NCBI GenBank assembly: GCA_012965065.1
Contig: DTSX01000102.1
Span: 1-24,648 of the forward strand
Reading direction: 5' to 3'
Source of the DNA: Gammaproteobacteria bacterium
Lineage (GTDB): Bacteria > Pseudomonadota > Gammaproteobacteria > Steroidobacterales > UBA11654
Length of the DNA stretch: 24,648 nt
Shown here: in pieces, positions 23,600 through 24,648 of the stretch
Layout of the letters: each line of letters begins with the position of its first letter
Numbering within the stretch: the first letter of the stretch is position 1
Program-made: the position numbers and the translations under genes
The notes under the pieces: generated by a model
What the model was told of the DNA's origin: nothing
What the model saw: only the letters and a program-made list of their open reading frames with translations
Database searches by the model: none

Positions 23600-24648
23600 T
23601 GGCAACAACCGAAACAATAAGGTCACTAAGAATATGGATATATGACCTATCCCCAGGTATTAGTTATAAAAACTTTTACACTTATCTTTATGCTTCACTC
23701 ATAAGCATAGCCCTGTTTTCCGCAATGGGATTCCTACAACCCTATGTCCTCAATGCAAACCTTGGAATTCCCAGAGATCAACAAGGACTTATATCAGGAA
23801 ACTTAGGGGTTTTAAGTGAAATTGTCACCCTATTTCTTATAAAACCGTTTGGGTCTTTATCCGACAGAATTGGACGTGTCCCAGTACTAATAATAGGAGT
23901 ACTTGCATTGGGCCTGGGTTATGCTTTTTACCCAACAGCAGACACACTCAATGATCTTTATATCTCTAGATCAATTTGGGCTGTAGGAGCAGCTGCAGCT
24001 GCCAGTACATTGGCAGCCATAACCACTGATATTCCACAAAATCACTGCAGAGGAAAACTGATTGGAGCCGGTAATGTTTTCAATAATATTGGTATCCTGA
24101 TGGTGACTCTTGGGCTCTCTCAGATACCTTTGTATCTTATGGATAACGGAACAGATGCCAGACGTGCAGGCCAAGTTGCTTACTGGGTATTATCTTCTTT
24201 TTGTTTGCTGTCTACATATATATTCTATAAAGGCTTCGATGGCCCAGTCCTATCAAAGCCCTCAGCAGGCAAAAAAGATATAAAATTCCTTGATTTACTA
24301 ACAAATGGTTTTATGGAGGCTAAGAACCCAAGAATACTGCTTGCATACATAGTCTCTTTAACAGCGAGAGCAGACCTTACTTTGAAAGGCACATACATTG
24401 CATTATGGGCGGTACAATCAGGTATGACTCAAGGATTTAGCCCGGCAAAAGCAATGCAACAGGCTGGTTTTGTTTTTGGCTTTATGATGGTGGTCGGCAT
24501 AATCACTCATTTTTCATGGGGATTTTTCTTTGATCGAGTCAATAGAGTTACAGCTACTGCTATATCAATGTTCTTTGGAGCAGCTGGTTACATGTCAATG
24601 TATTTTGTGCCCTCCCCGCTTGATTTCAATTATCTACCATTTTTTGCC
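23599..24648 (+). CDS. MFS transporter, N-terminal 350 residues (partial, runs off the window)
   Basis: An open frame begins with GTG 23599, whose G is the last base of the preceding TAG stop, and continues without a stop to the right edge (350 codons). After a hydrophilic N-terminus of about 30 residues, hydrophobic segments alternate with short loops. Motif A is clear in GSLSDRIGRVPVLIIG between helices 2 and 3, and a RSIWAVGAAAAASTLAAI segment matches helix 4 of major facilitators. Helix 7 onwards follows a loop near residue 220. About 60-100 C-terminal residues are missing. The tight coupling to the TauD-type dioxygenase points to a carrier for that enzyme's substrate or product. Confidence 0.85.
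   Translation, partial: MATTETIRSLRIWIYDLSPGISYKNFYTYLYASLISIALFSAMGFLQPYVLNANLGIPRDQQGLISGNLGVLSEIVTLFLIKPFGSLSDRIGRVPVLIIGVLALGLGYAFYPTADTLNDLYISRSIWAVGAAAAASTLAAITTDIPQNHCRGKLIGAGNVFNNIGILMVTLGLSQIPLYLMDNGTDARRAGQVAYWVLSSFCLLSTYIFYKGFDGPVLSKPSAGKKDIKFLDLLTNGFMEAKNPRILLAYIVSLTARADLTLKGTYIALWAVQSGMTQGFSPAKAMQQAGFVFGFMMVVGIITHFSWGFFFDRVNRVTATAISMFFGAAGYMSMYFVPSPLDFNYLPFFA

Overview
The window looks like chromosomal DNA of an AT-rich (about 40 percent GC by eye), free-living marine-type proteobacterium, most likely a gammaproteobacterium. Reasons are the very short intergenic gaps, an MscS close to the E. coli protein, the acpP/tmk/holB neighbourhood, and the many transporters for small organic compounds. 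No tRNA, rRNA, insertion sequence, CRISPR array or prophage gene was seen, and no species can be named from the sequence alone.

Layout, left to right. (1) 1-378 is the C-terminal end of a hydantoinase B/oxoprolinase-type protein, convergent with mscS. (2) 1495-5669 holds a short-chain dehydrogenase and an aldehyde dehydrogenase (convergent), then divergent TRAP transporter genes dctQ-dctM with no substrate-binding protein gene beside them. (3) 5738-6960 is a Prx5-type peroxiredoxin followed by a multi-pass membrane protein. (4) 6970-9878, minus strand, is etfB-etfA followed after 6 bp by a Bcr/CflA-type MFS exporter. (5) 9990-12655 is a small lipoprotein, an overlapping uncharacterised gene and an NCS1 permease. 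(6) 12652-14741, minus strand, is a three-gene cassette (two-domain VOC protein, ABM-fold protein, dienoyl-CoA isomerase) divergent from an MFS carrier at 14840. (7) 16176-21174 is a housekeeping block fabG, acpP, tmk, holB, a thioredoxin-reductase-like ferredoxin/flavodoxin-NADP reductase, and fabH. It lacks the fabF and mltG genes usually found between acpP and tmk. (8) 21242-24648 is an FAD monooxygenase, a 330 bp very AT-rich regulatory-looking gap, a TauD-family dioxygenase, and an MFS transporter overlapping its stop codon and running off the right edge.

How the genes fit together. Regions 1, 2, 5, 6 and 8 pair oxidoreductases or CoA-ester enzymes with uptake or efflux carriers, which fits a cell that scavenges diverse organic molecules. 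EtfAB would collect electrons from acyl-CoA or similar dehydrogenases. The fab block supplies lipid synthesis, with replication genes (tmk, holB) embedded in it. The points most worth a second look are the VOC/ABM/dienoyl-CoA isomerase cassette, the dyad-rich promoter region of the tauD-MFS pair, the hairpin ending at the fabH start codon, the palindrome between the aldehyde dehydrogenase and TRAP genes, the reordered fab/tmk/holB block, and a delta-prime subunit without its zinc cysteines.
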